A model generated the notes under the pieces. It saw nothing but the letters and a program-made list of their open reading frames with translations. It was not told the DNA's origin and did no database searches. From assembly GCA_021781095.1 (NCBI GenBank), contig JAJXXM010000156.1, positions 1-7,242 on the forward strand: a stretch of DNA of 7,242 nt. Direction: 5' to 3'. This DNA is from a bacterium. GTDB lineage: Bacteria > Eremiobacterota > Eremiobacteria > Baltobacterales > Baltobacteraceae. Shown in pieces: positions 1-7,242 of this stretch. The stretch's first letter is position 1. The number at the start of each line of letters is the position of its first letter. A program made the translations under genes and the position numbers.

Positions 1-237
1 ACGATCTGGGACTCGGTAAAGCGGGATTTTCACAAGAAGGGTCTCCTCGTTCGAGGCTCTTGGCCTCAGAGACCACAATTCCATTTGGCTCAGAATCCGG
101 GGGCTACACAACGAACGACAACGAGAGGCTGTCGATCTGATCAGTGACGTATTCGCTCTTGAAGCAAATTCGAGTCGGGAGAATAACGAATAGAATAAAA
201 TCATTGACTTCAGAGCCCGCCCATCGAAAATCGAAAA
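1..237. other. Left-edge stretch without a supported gene
   Basis: No complete gene is visible here. On the plus strand, frame 1 is open from the window edge to a TGA at 145-147 and frame 3 is open to a TGA at 138-140. Either could be the tail of a gene that starts outside the window, but neither peptide resembles a family I know and the two cannot be told apart. The last 60 bases are A+T-rich and precede the small reading frame at 238. A TTGACT at 204-209 has no convincing -10 partner at the right distance. Confidence 0.3.
40..74. repeat. Imperfect inverted repeat (bulged hairpin)
   Basis: GGTCTC at 40-45 pairs with GAGACC at 69-74. Inside it, GAGGC at 53-57 pairs with GCCTC at 63-67 around a 5-base loop. 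The stem has about 11 pairs with a 7-base bulge. No T-run follows on either strand, so it is not an intrinsic terminator. Function unknown; it may be chance. Confidence 0.25.
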
Positions 238-498
238 ATGTCTTATACTAAGATGGTAGGGCATCGGGCGCTACCCGTCCGGTCCAGGGGGACCGAGAAA
301 GTAACTGCAAAATTGATAAATTTATTTAGACGCTACGGCGTGTATGAAAAGCAATCAGATGGTACGCTTCGACGCGTGGATGGACGCTATTCGTTTTTCA
401 CACTCGGCGCCGCAAAACAACGCGCGACGCGCGGCAAGAACTGCACGGTCGCCACATTCGGGCCTATGCAGATAAAGCCGCTAACTCTCAAGCAATAA
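238..498 (+). CDS. Small hypothetical protein, 86 residues
   Basis: Open reading frame from an ATG to a TAA, not recognised as any family. The product is basic, with clusters of Arg and Lys (for example LFRRYG and KQRATRGK). It has no membrane segment, signal peptide or Cys pair pattern, so a soluble, possibly nucleic-acid-binding protein is conceivable but only a guess. There is no clear Shine-Dalgarno sequence; the bases before the ATG are A-rich. A second ATG at codon 6 is an alternative start. Base composition is less GC-rich than the housekeeping genes to the right, which fits acquired or decaying DNA. It could equally be a chance frame, since no neighbour on the same strand supports it. 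Confidence 0.35.
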   Translation: MSYTKMVGHRALPVRSRGTEKVTAKLINLFRRYGVYEKQSDGTLRRVDGRYSFFTLGAAKQRATRGKNCTVATFGPMQIKPLTLKQ

Positions 499-645
499 AC
501 TCAGGCTCCGGCAAACGCTCGGGGCTTGAATTCTTTTCGGCCGGTCGCAATTGATGCGACGCAAAATAAGGCGACGCCGGGCCCAGCGATGTGTAAACCG
601 ACGCTAGGCGGTGGCCTCCTCGCAAAACTTGCAGCGGGGTAGCGG
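499..645. other. Intergenic gap, nothing identified
   Basis: The gap lies between two converging reading frames (the small plus-strand frame and the minus-strand PIN-like gene). I see no RNA gene, no hairpin followed by a T-run and no convincing short frame. It contains a few scattered GCGACGC-like words without regular spacing. Confidence 0.3.
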
Positions 646-1032
646 CTAAAGCTCGGCTGATCGCTCCAAGATCGACACGCGAAGATTCAGCGTTCGCACC
701 TTGTGCCACGTCACGAGCCTGCCGTTGTACTTCAACCTCCGTGTCAGGTCGCGGAAATTGATGCTGTTCCGATGATTGGGGACTACTAGACCGAAGCCGT
801 CTCCTGCACAGTTTGATTTGCCGCTCCGCTGCGCAGCGCGCTGCATAAGGTCGCGAAAGTGACGATCGTTCTCGGTCACAACGGTCATCCCGTATGCGCA
901 GGCATAGTCGAAGATATCCTCATCGCTTGCCTCGGGCGAGAACCCCGCCGCTATGGTCGTCATTGACTGCGGAAACGCGGCCGCCAAGTTCTCCGAGGTG
1001 CGGTCCAAAAGGAACCATATCGTCGTCGCCAT
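646..1032 (-). CDS. DUF5615 PIN-like domain protein (putative RNase toxin-like)
   Basis: About 128 residues. The N-terminus WFLLDRTSENLA matches the first acidic strand of DUF5615/Mut7-C-like PIN domains (Asp10). The middle ASDEDIFDYACAYGMTVVTENDRHF (residues 35-59) matches the family pattern of an acidic cluster, then a Tyr/Ala helix, then a strand ending in T-x-x-D (Asp56). The C-terminal third, FGLVVPNHRNSINFRDLTRRL onward, is the usual tail. Family members are PIN-fold and are often paired with a small DUF433 antitoxin; ribonuclease activity is inferred, not shown. No antitoxin is visible on either side. I prefer the ATG at 1030-1032 because the product then starts like the family; an upstream in-frame TTG at 1081-1083 would add 17 residues. 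Neither start has a good Shine-Dalgarno. The gene lies just downstream of a tRNA terminator, so it needs its own promoter. Confidence 0.6.
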   Translation of the reverse strand: MATTIWFLLDRTSENLAAAFPQSMTTIAAGFSPEASDEDIFDYACAYGMTVVTENDRHFRDLMQRAAQRSGKSNCAGDGFGLVVPNHRNSINFRDLTRRLKYNGRLVTWHKVRTLNLRVSILERSAEL

Positions 1033-1086
1033 GCCTGGTTGGTTCTTCGCTCGCCAGCTCGATTCGTGGGTGATGCGCAGCAATTA

Positions 1087-1108
1087 GGTAGACATTTGGG
1101 TAGACATT
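1087..1108. repeat. Tandem direct repeat, 10 bp, period 12
   Basis: GGTAGACATT occurs exactly at 1087-1096 and again at 1099-1108, so the copies sit 12 bp apart, close to one helical turn. On the minus strand they read AATGTCTACC twice, and they lie between the tRNA terminator and the PIN-like gene, where that gene's promoter would have to be. A regulator-binding site is possible (inference). A small local duplication is the simpler alternative. Confidence 0.5.
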
Positions 1109-1120
1109 GGCGCCGAGCCA

Positions 1121-1147
1121 AGAAAAAAGCCCCGCCGTAGCGGGGCT
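1121..1147 (-). terminator. Rho-independent terminator after tRNA-Glu
   Basis: Read on the minus strand, a 7-bp GC stem (GCCCCGC, 1146-1140, with GCGGGGC, 1135-1129), extended by one A-T pair, encloses a 4-base loop at 1136-1139. It is followed directly by six T residues (1128-1123) and then CTT. It starts 6 bases past the CCA end of tRNA-Glu, so it ends the tRNA transcript and perhaps read-through from the eno operon. The plus strand has no matching T-run, so it works in one direction. Confidence 0.93.
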
Positions 1148-1152
1148 CTACG

Positions 1153-1227
1153 TGGTAGCGCCAACGGGAATCGAACCCGTCTTTGCCACGTGAAAGGCGG
1201 CTGTCCTAACCGATAGACGATGGCGCC
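1153..1227 (-). tRNA. tRNA-Glu (anticodon UUC)
   Basis: The cloverleaf is complete. The acceptor 5' strand is GGCGCCA (1227-1221) and the 3' strand is TGGCGCT (1163-1157); the first pair is G-U. The anticodon loop CTTTCAC (1196-1190) gives anticodon UUC at 1194-1192. The T-arm is ACGGG-TTCGATT-CCCGT. The discriminator A is followed by an encoded CCA (1155-1153). The D-arm GTC..GAC style and the CTTTCAC loop are typical of bacterial tRNA-Glu. It is served by its own promoter upstream and ends at a strong terminator 6 bases beyond the CCA. Confidence 0.96.
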
Positions 1228-1265
1228 ACGTGTCGCGCACCCGAGAACGGCCCGGGTACAGGCGT

Positions 1266-1294
1266 AGGGTACCCGCAGGGGCGGGGGCTGTCAA
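1266..1294 (-). promoter_or_regulatory. Sigma70-type promoter for tRNA-Glu
   Basis: On the minus strand a perfect -35 box TTGACA (1294-1289) is followed by a 17-bp spacer and the -10 box TACCCT (1271-1266), which matches TAnnnT. The spacing is ideal. The expected transcription start is near 1258-1260, which leaves a leader of about 30 bases before the tRNA-Glu 5' end at 1227. It lies between the two tRNAs, so tRNA-Glu can be made independently of the upstream tRNA. Confidence 0.65.
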
Positions 1295-1300
1295 CTCGAT

Positions 1301-1375
1301 TGGTGGGCCCGGTAGGATTCGAACCTACGCGCAACCAGTTATGAGCCGGCCGCTCTACCGCTGAGCTACAGGCCC
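1301..1375 (-). tRNA. tRNA with anticodon CAU (elongator Met or Ile2)
   Basis: The acceptor strand GGGCCTG (1375-1369) pairs with CGGGCCC (1311-1305). The D-arm is GCTC..GAGC. The anticodon stem is GCCGG/CTGGT with loop CTCATAA (1345-1339), giving CAU at 1343-1341. The T-arm is GTAGG-TTCGAAT-CCTAC, the discriminator is A, and CCA is encoded (1303-1301). The normal G1-C72 pair and the absence of three consecutive G-C pairs at the base of the anticodon stem argue against initiator tRNA. Choosing between elongator Met and lysidine-modified Ile2 needs comparison with the other CAU tRNAs of the genome. No clear promoter lies in the 52 bases before it, so it may be cotranscribed with the lipoprotein gene. 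Confidence 0.93.
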
Positions 1376-1427
1376 ACGAATCGGGCTCAACCGCGTTCGC
1401 AGCGGCGAAACGAAGCGCCTGCCGAGG

Positions 1428-3619
<2,192 letters not shown>

Positions 3620-3626
3620 AACGGGC

Positions 3627-3644
3627 GCTTGGGTACGCCCAAGC
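3627..3644. promoter_or_regulatory. Hairpin / inverted repeat between divergent ndk and birA
   Basis: GCTTGGG (3627-3633) and CCCAAGC (3638-3644) form a perfect 7-bp inverted repeat around TACG. An overlapping alternative pairing, GGGCG (3623-3627) with CGCCC (3636-3640), excludes the first. It fills much of the 49-bp gap between the two divergent start codons. A repressor operator or an RNA structure near the starts is possible; there is no T-run for a terminator. Confidence 0.45.
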
Positions 3645-3668
3645 AGACGTCGAAGCCTCTCGCCGACG

Positions 3669-4448
3669 ATGGAGCAACTGCAGGATCCCTACGCCGCGCT
3701 CGCCCCGCACCTTGCCGGGACGCGTTTTTCGCGCATCCGCTACCTGGCCCGCACCGAAAGCACGAATCGCGATGCGAGCGCCCTGCTCGGCGAGCCGGGC
3801 TCGGGGGGGCTCACCATCGTCGCGGGCTTCCAGGACGCGGGGGCGGGGCGCAAGGGGCGCGCGTGGATCGCTCCCCCGGGAAGCGCGCTGCTCTTCACCA
3901 CGATCCTGCCCGAGCCGCTCCCGAGCACGGCGCTCTGGCTCGTGCCTTTCTGGAGCGCCTGCGTGGTCTGGGGCGCGCTGGCAGAGCTTGGGGTCACCAC
4001 CTGCGCCCAGTGGCCGAACGATCTCTTGCTCGGCGACCGAAAGCTCGCAGGGATGCTTGCCGTCTCGCGCGTCGCCGGCGATCGCGCCTTCGTCGGCTGC
4101 GGCATCGGAATCAATCTGCGGCGCTATCCCAACGCCGAACGCGAGGTGAGCCCGCCGCCCGCCTTCTGCGACGATATCCGCCCGCTCGAGGCGCCCCAAC
4201 TCTTGGCGGCGATCCTTCGGAGCGCCGATGCGATGCTCGATGCCTTCGAGCGCCCGACGGCACTCCTTCGTCGCTGGGAGCACATCGCAGAGATCCCCGG
4301 CAAACGCTACCGGCTGCTCCCCGAGGGCGAGAGCGAGCCCTTCGAAGCTCGCGCGCTCGCTCTGGAAACGGGAGGAGCGCTCCGCGTGGAGCGCTCCGAT
4401 GGGTCGATCGTGGTGGTCGGGCTCGGCGACGTTCGCGCTCTGCGGTAG
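3669..4448 (+). CDS. birA: Biotin-[acetyl-CoA-carboxylase] ligase, class I
   Basis: 259 residues. The enzyme makes biotinyl-5'-AMP and attaches biotin to a lysine of carrier proteins such as AccB. It lacks the N-terminal helix-turn-helix of E. coli BirA, so it is the monofunctional class and should not be a repressor. Motifs in order: TESTN (29-33), the ATP/biotin loop [12 protein letters not shown] (55-66), QWPNDLLL (114-121), DRKLAG with Lys125 (123-128), GCGIGINL (143-150), and a C-terminal SH3-like beta domain (about 208-259). Two positions differ from the usual pattern: GRGRxGR reads GAGRKGR, and KWPND reads QWPND. The ATG at 3669 places TESTN at the usual distance from the N-terminus; an upstream in-frame ATG at 3540 would run through ndk and is rejected. 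No Shine-Dalgarno is visible. It is divergent from ndk and convergent with the DUF3343-like gene. Confidence 0.92.
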   Translation: MEQLQDPYAALAPHLAGTRFSRIRYLARTESTNRDASALLGEPGSGGLTIVAGFQDAGAGRKGRAWIAPPGSALLFTTILPEPLPSTALWLVPFWSACVVWGALAELGVTTCAQWPNDLLLGDRKLAGMLAVSRVAGDRAFVGCGIGINLRRYPNAEREVSPPPAFCDDIRPLEAPQLLAAILRSADAMLDAFERPTALLRRWEHIAEIPGKRYRLLPEGESEPFEARALALETGGALRVERSDGSIVVVGLGDVRALR

Positions 4449-4456
4449 CGCTACCG
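4443..4456. repeat. 14-bp perfect palindrome spanning two convergent stop codons
   Basis: CGGTAGC/GCTACCG is a perfect palindrome centred between 4449 and 4450. It contains the TAG of birA (4446-4448, plus) and the TAG of the DUF3343-like gene (4453-4451, minus), which are only 2 bp apart. No T-run follows on either side, so an ordinary intrinsic terminator is not supported. Confidence 0.6.
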
Positions 4457-4666
4457 GGCGACCCCGCCGAGGTTGACTCCGGCGCCGGCGAGCGCGCTCT
4501 TTGCCGAGCTCTCTACCGACGCGTCGATACTCAAACAGAGGTTCGCCTCGGTGGCGACCCCCGCCGGGCGCGGGATCATCTTCGAAGTCACACCGGCATC
4601 CTTGAGCGCTTTGGTGGCGATCATCGTGTCGGCATTACTTGCAAAGAAGAGGACGATATCGGCCAT
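4451..4666 (-). CDS. DUF3343-like small protein (putative Se/S carrier-like)
   Basis: 71 residues. The start ADIVLFFASNADTMIATKALKDAG fits the opening strand and helix of DUF3343 proteins, followed by the characteristic MIPRPAGVATEANLCLSI (30-47) and a final helix/strand. This family is described as putative Se/S carrier-like; its biochemistry is not well known to me. In most relatives a Cys-Gly pair follows the Pro-x-x-x segment. Here that place reads Ala-Asn and the single Cys (Cys44) sits about three residues later, so a carrier role is uncertain. The ATG has a clear AGGGA site (4677-4673) 6 bases upstream that overlaps the stop codon of the Cache gene, which makes it the third gene of the chemoreceptor operon. 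It ends 2 bp from the end of birA. Confidence 0.65.
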   Translation of the reverse strand: MADIVLFFASNADTMIATKALKDAGVTSKMIPRPAGVATEANLCLSIDASVESSAKSALAGAGVNLGGVAR

Positions 4667-4675
4667 AGCGATTCC

Positions 4676-6010
4676 CTAACTCTGCTCACCCGTGACGAGT
4701 TCGTTGAGACCTCCGGCAACCTCGTTCAACTCCGAAACGCGATCGACGGCCTGCTTCATACGCGAGCTCATCTCTTGCGAGAGCGTGTCGATCACGATCA
4801 CGTCGCCGAGCGCTTCGTCGTTGAGGCTCTTGAGTTGCGCGATCTTTCCGCTCGCGTCGCCGGCCTTCGCCAGCTCGGCGATAATCGCGCCGCTCTTTTC
4901 GATCGTCGATTTCGTCTGCGCGACGTGATCGCCCGATACTTCGCTGCCGACGATCACGACGCCGAGCTCCTTCGCCGCGCTGCGCACCTGTTTGCTGCGC
5001 GTTGCGAGGTGCTTGGAGAGCCGTTCGACGATGGGAATCGCGAGGAAGAGCGCGAGGATCATCGCGAGCAAGCCCCAGAAGAGCAACGTGTTGGTCGTGT
5101 GCGCAATGATGCCGGTAATCTGCGCGCGTGGAATACCGTACCAGAGCGCGCCGATCACTTTGCTCTGGTCGTTGAGAATGGGATCGATATGCGCGATGTA
5201 GGTTATCGGGCCGATCCGCTCGGTCCCGGTGTACGGCGTGCCCTTTTCGACGACCGATTTCGCACTTTTCACCTCGCGGTCGACTTCGCGCGTACCGTCT
5301 TTCGCTTTAATGTTGCTGGAGATGATGACGTCGCCTTGCAGAATCGCCGTCTTGCCGCCAAGCGCTTTCGTGCTCTGATCGACGATATCGTAGGCGTGAT
5401 TCAACAACACGCCGCCGTAGACGGCGCCGATCGTGCGATCGGCGGAATCGCTCATCGGAGCGGCCGCGACGAGCGCGAGGCCGTCGGTCGAGGTTCCGGC
5501 GCTCGCACCCGAGGAATCGGTAATCGTCATCTGCGCCTGGAGCGCGAGCCCTTCGGCGGCGAGCTCCTTCGCGCTGAGGATCGCGGCGGTGCTCACCGTC
5601 TCACCGGTCAGCGCGCGAGCGACGATCGATTCTTTGGCGAGCGAGCCGGGCTGCATGCCGTTCGCGCGCGCGAGCACCTTGCCGTTCGCGTCGACGACGG
5701 TGAGGAACGAGAGATTCGACGTGCGAGCGATATTCGCGAGCTGATCCTGCAACTGCGCCGTGTCGTGCGATTGCACCGCTTTCAAAAGCGCGCTGGAAGC
5801 CGCATCCTGCGATACGAGAACCTTAATGAGATCGCGATGCGAACTCCAATAACCACCGAACGCGCCCGCGCCGTTGGTCACCTCGCTCTTGCCGAGGTTG
5901 GACAGGTCGCGCTGCAGCACGACTCGCGTCGCGATGACGCTCACTAGGAAAAATAGCACCACGGCACCGATGATCGTGCCGAGCAATCTGACGCGTAACG
6001 TCATTTTCAT
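4676..6010 (-). CDS. Membrane-anchored Cache-domain sensor without output domain
   Basis: 444 residues. One membrane helix at about 9-29, a large extracytoplasmic region (31-305), a second membrane helix at about 307-327, then about 115 cytoplasmic residues. The outer region fits the Cache_3/Cache_2 type of ligand-binding domain: [17 protein letters not shown] (102-118), [21 protein letters not shown] (180-200), and the closing strands [24 protein letters not shown]. The cytoplasmic tail is long-helix in character (Ala/Glu/Lys/Ser heptad-like; [23 protein letters not shown] near the end), but it has no MCP hairpin tip, kinase, GGDEF or clear HAMP. The start ATG shares ATGA with the MCP stop, and GGAGG (6025-6021) lies 10 bases upstream, which supports Met1 over Met3. 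Probably a ligand-sensing partner of the overlapping MCP (inference). The ligand is unknown. Confidence 0.85.
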   Translation of the reverse strand: MKMTLRVRLLGTIIGAVVLFFLVSVIATRVVLQRDLSNLGKSEVTNGAGAFGGYWSSHRDLIKVLVSQDAASSALLKAVQSHDTAQLQDQLANIARTSNLSFLTVVDANGKVLARANGMQPGSLAKESIVARALTGETVSTAAILSAKELAAEGLALQAQMTITDSSGASAGTSTDGLALVAAAPMSDSADRTIGAVYGGVLLNHAYDIVDQSTKALGGKTAILQGDVIISSNIKAKDGTREVDREVKSAKSVVEKGTPYTGTERIGPITYIAHIDPILNDQSKVIGALWYGIPRAQITGIIAHTTNTLLFWGLLAMILALFLAIPIVERLSKHLATRSKQVRSAAKELGVVIVGSEVSGDHVAQTKSTIEKSGAIIAELAKAGDASGKIAQLKSLNDEALGDVIVIDTLSQEMSSRMKQAVDRVSELNEVAGGLNELVTGEQS

Positions 6011-7242
6011 TCGCCGATTCCCTCCGTCGTTGAGTCGCTCACTTTGAAATGGTTCAGCCGTTCGTCCATCTGTTTCATCCCGGCGGTCATCCCGTCGAGC
6101 GACGTCAGGATCCGTTGTGCGCTATCGGTAACCTCTTTGTTTACGTAGGTCAGTACCTCTACCGAGGATGCGTTCTGGGCCGATATCGACGCGATATCGG
6201 AGAACGCCTTATTCACGTCGTCGGATTGGCTCTGCATCGAGCCGGTCGCTTGCATATTGAGCGCAACCGACTTCGTAATCTCTTCGATCGAGCGAATCAC
6301 CTGATAGGAGTTCGAACTCATCGCGCGCGCGACCGAACTGATCTCGCCGATCTGTTGGTTGGCGGTCAGCACGGCGTGAACGATCGCTTGGAGCGCTCCC
6401 GAGGCGGAGTTGGTACTATTGACGTTCTCCTCGACGCGTTCGGTGAGCCGGTCCATCGCATCGACGACCTCCGAAATGACGGCCTGCGTCGAGCTGATAT
6501 GTCCCGCGATCTCTTTCGTCGCCGAGACGCTGCCGTCGGCGAGCTTCCGAATCTCGCTGGCGACGACGGCGAAGCCTCGGCCGTGCTCGCCCGCGCGCGC
6601 CGCTTCGATCGCGGCGTTGAGTGCGAGCAAATTCGTCTGTTCGGCAATACGATCGATCACTTTCACGATGTCGCCGATCTGCTCGGAGTTACTGCCGAGC
6701 TGCCGGATATCGCCCGCGAGTTCATTGATAGTGGAGCGAATCGACTGCATCCCCGCAACGATCGTTTCGATCGCGGTGCCGCCGCCGGCGGCGGTCTGCG
6801 ACATCTCCGTCGAGATCGACGAGAGCGAATCGACTTGTGCGGTCACTTGCTCGATCGAGCTCGCCATATTCGACACGGAGAGCGCAGTCTCGTCGAGACT
6901 GCGCGTTTGCTCTTCGGCGGCCGCAGCGATCGAGGCGATCGCGTCGGTCAGCGCGCGGACCTTGACCGTCGCTTGGTCCACGATACGCGATTGTTCGTTG
7001 ATGCCTTCGTCGAGTTGCCCTTGCGCGACCGACGCGCCTTCGATCACCGCGAGCGCGGTCGATGCGGTCGAACGGAGTTCCGCACCCGAGGCTCCGAGAT
7101 TCGCCGAATTTTCGTGGAGTTCGCGGAAAAATTCGCGGAGGCCGAAGATGAGTTTGTTGAGCGCGACGGCGAGTTCGCCGAGCGCGGCATCGGGAGATGC
7201 GATATTCTTCGTAAAGTCGCCGCTGGAGACTTCGCGAAGATC
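6007..7242 (-). CDS. Methyl-accepting chemotaxis protein, 5' part outside window
   Basis: The frame stays open to the right edge, so 411 C-terminal residues are seen and the true start is missing; a GTG at 7047 inside it is not the start. Residues 1-40 read as the second half of a HAMP domain ([10 protein letters not shown]...[14 protein letters not shown]). The rest is a long coiled coil ending in an MCP hairpin. The conserved tip, [38 protein letters not shown], lies at about 198-235 of the visible part and is intact, so binding to CheA and CheW is expected. The C-terminus TTEGIGE has no CheR-tethering pentapeptide. Whether a membrane sensor precedes the HAMP cannot be seen. The TGA stop overlaps the ATG of the Cache gene, implying coupled translation. 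Confidence 0.95.
   Translation of the reverse strand, partial: DLREVSSGDFTKNIASPDAALGELAVALNKLIFGLREFFRELHENSANLGASGAELRSTASTALAVIEGASVAQGQLDEGINEQSRIVDQATVKVRALTDAIASIAAAAEEQTRSLDETALSVSNMASSIEQVTAQVDSLSSISTEMSQTAAGGGTAIETIVAGMQSIRSTINELAGDIRQLGSNSEQIGDIVKVIDRIAEQTNLLALNAAIEAARAGEHGRGFAVVASEIRKLADGSVSATKEIAGHISSTQAVISEVVDAMDRLTERVEENVNSTNSASGALQAIVHAVLTANQQIGEISSVARAMSSNSYQVIRSIEEITKSVALNMQATGSMQSQSDDVNKAFSDIASISAQNASSVEVLTYVNKEVTDSAQRILTSLDGMTAGMKQMDERLNHFKVSDSTTEGIGE

Noticed and set aside
488..709. A 73-codon minus-strand frame overlapping the end of the PIN-like gene
   Set aside because: It overlaps a gene with recognisable family motifs in another frame and has no ribosome site or known similarity.
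1084..1107. A tiny minus-strand frame, MSTQMST, across the tandem repeat as a leader peptide
   Set aside because: Seven codons with no ribosome site and no downstream attenuator; it follows simply from the repeat.

Overview
The window comes from a GC-rich bacterium with a dense, mostly minus-strand layout. Lipoprotein processing (a lipobox) and chemotaxis (an intact methyl-accepting signalling tip) are both visible, and both tRNAs carry encoded CCA ends. No marker here fixes the phylum. Very GC-rich codon use with the eno/ndk/birA neighbourhood would fit Candidatus Eremiobacterota or a similar soil lineage, but that is a guess.

Left part (1-1120): a loosely packed stretch, visibly richer in A+T than the rest. 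It holds one small unrecognised plus-strand reading frame (238-498) and a minus-strand PIN-like protein of DUF5615 type (646-1032) with no visible partner antitoxin. Positions 1-237 and 499-645 hold no convincing gene. A tandem 10-bp repeat precedes the PIN gene. This looks like accessory DNA next to a tRNA pair, but no att site or integrase is visible.

Middle part (1121-3619), all on the minus strand: ndk, eno, a small lipoprotein, tRNA(CAU), tRNA-Glu(UUC) and a strong intrinsic terminator. ndk and eno are 4 bp apart, and eno and the lipoprotein gene overlap by 14 bp, so these three probably form one operon. A good sigma70-type promoter lies between the two tRNAs and should drive tRNA-Glu. 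Nucleoside diphosphate kinase (NTP supply) and enolase (glycolysis) are complete with all key residues.

birA (3669-4448), a biotin-protein ligase without a DNA-binding domain, is divergent from ndk across a 49-bp gap that contains a hairpin. It has two substitutions in otherwise highly conserved active-site motifs.

Right part (4451-7242), minus strand: a methyl-accepting chemotaxis protein (N-terminus outside the window), a membrane Cache-domain sensor that lacks a signalling domain and starts inside the MCP stop codon (ATGA), and a 71-residue DUF3343-like protein. The tight coupling suggests that the Cache protein and the MCP work together. This is the most interesting feature of the window. 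The last gene meets birA tail to tail, with the two stop codons inside one 14-bp perfect palindrome.
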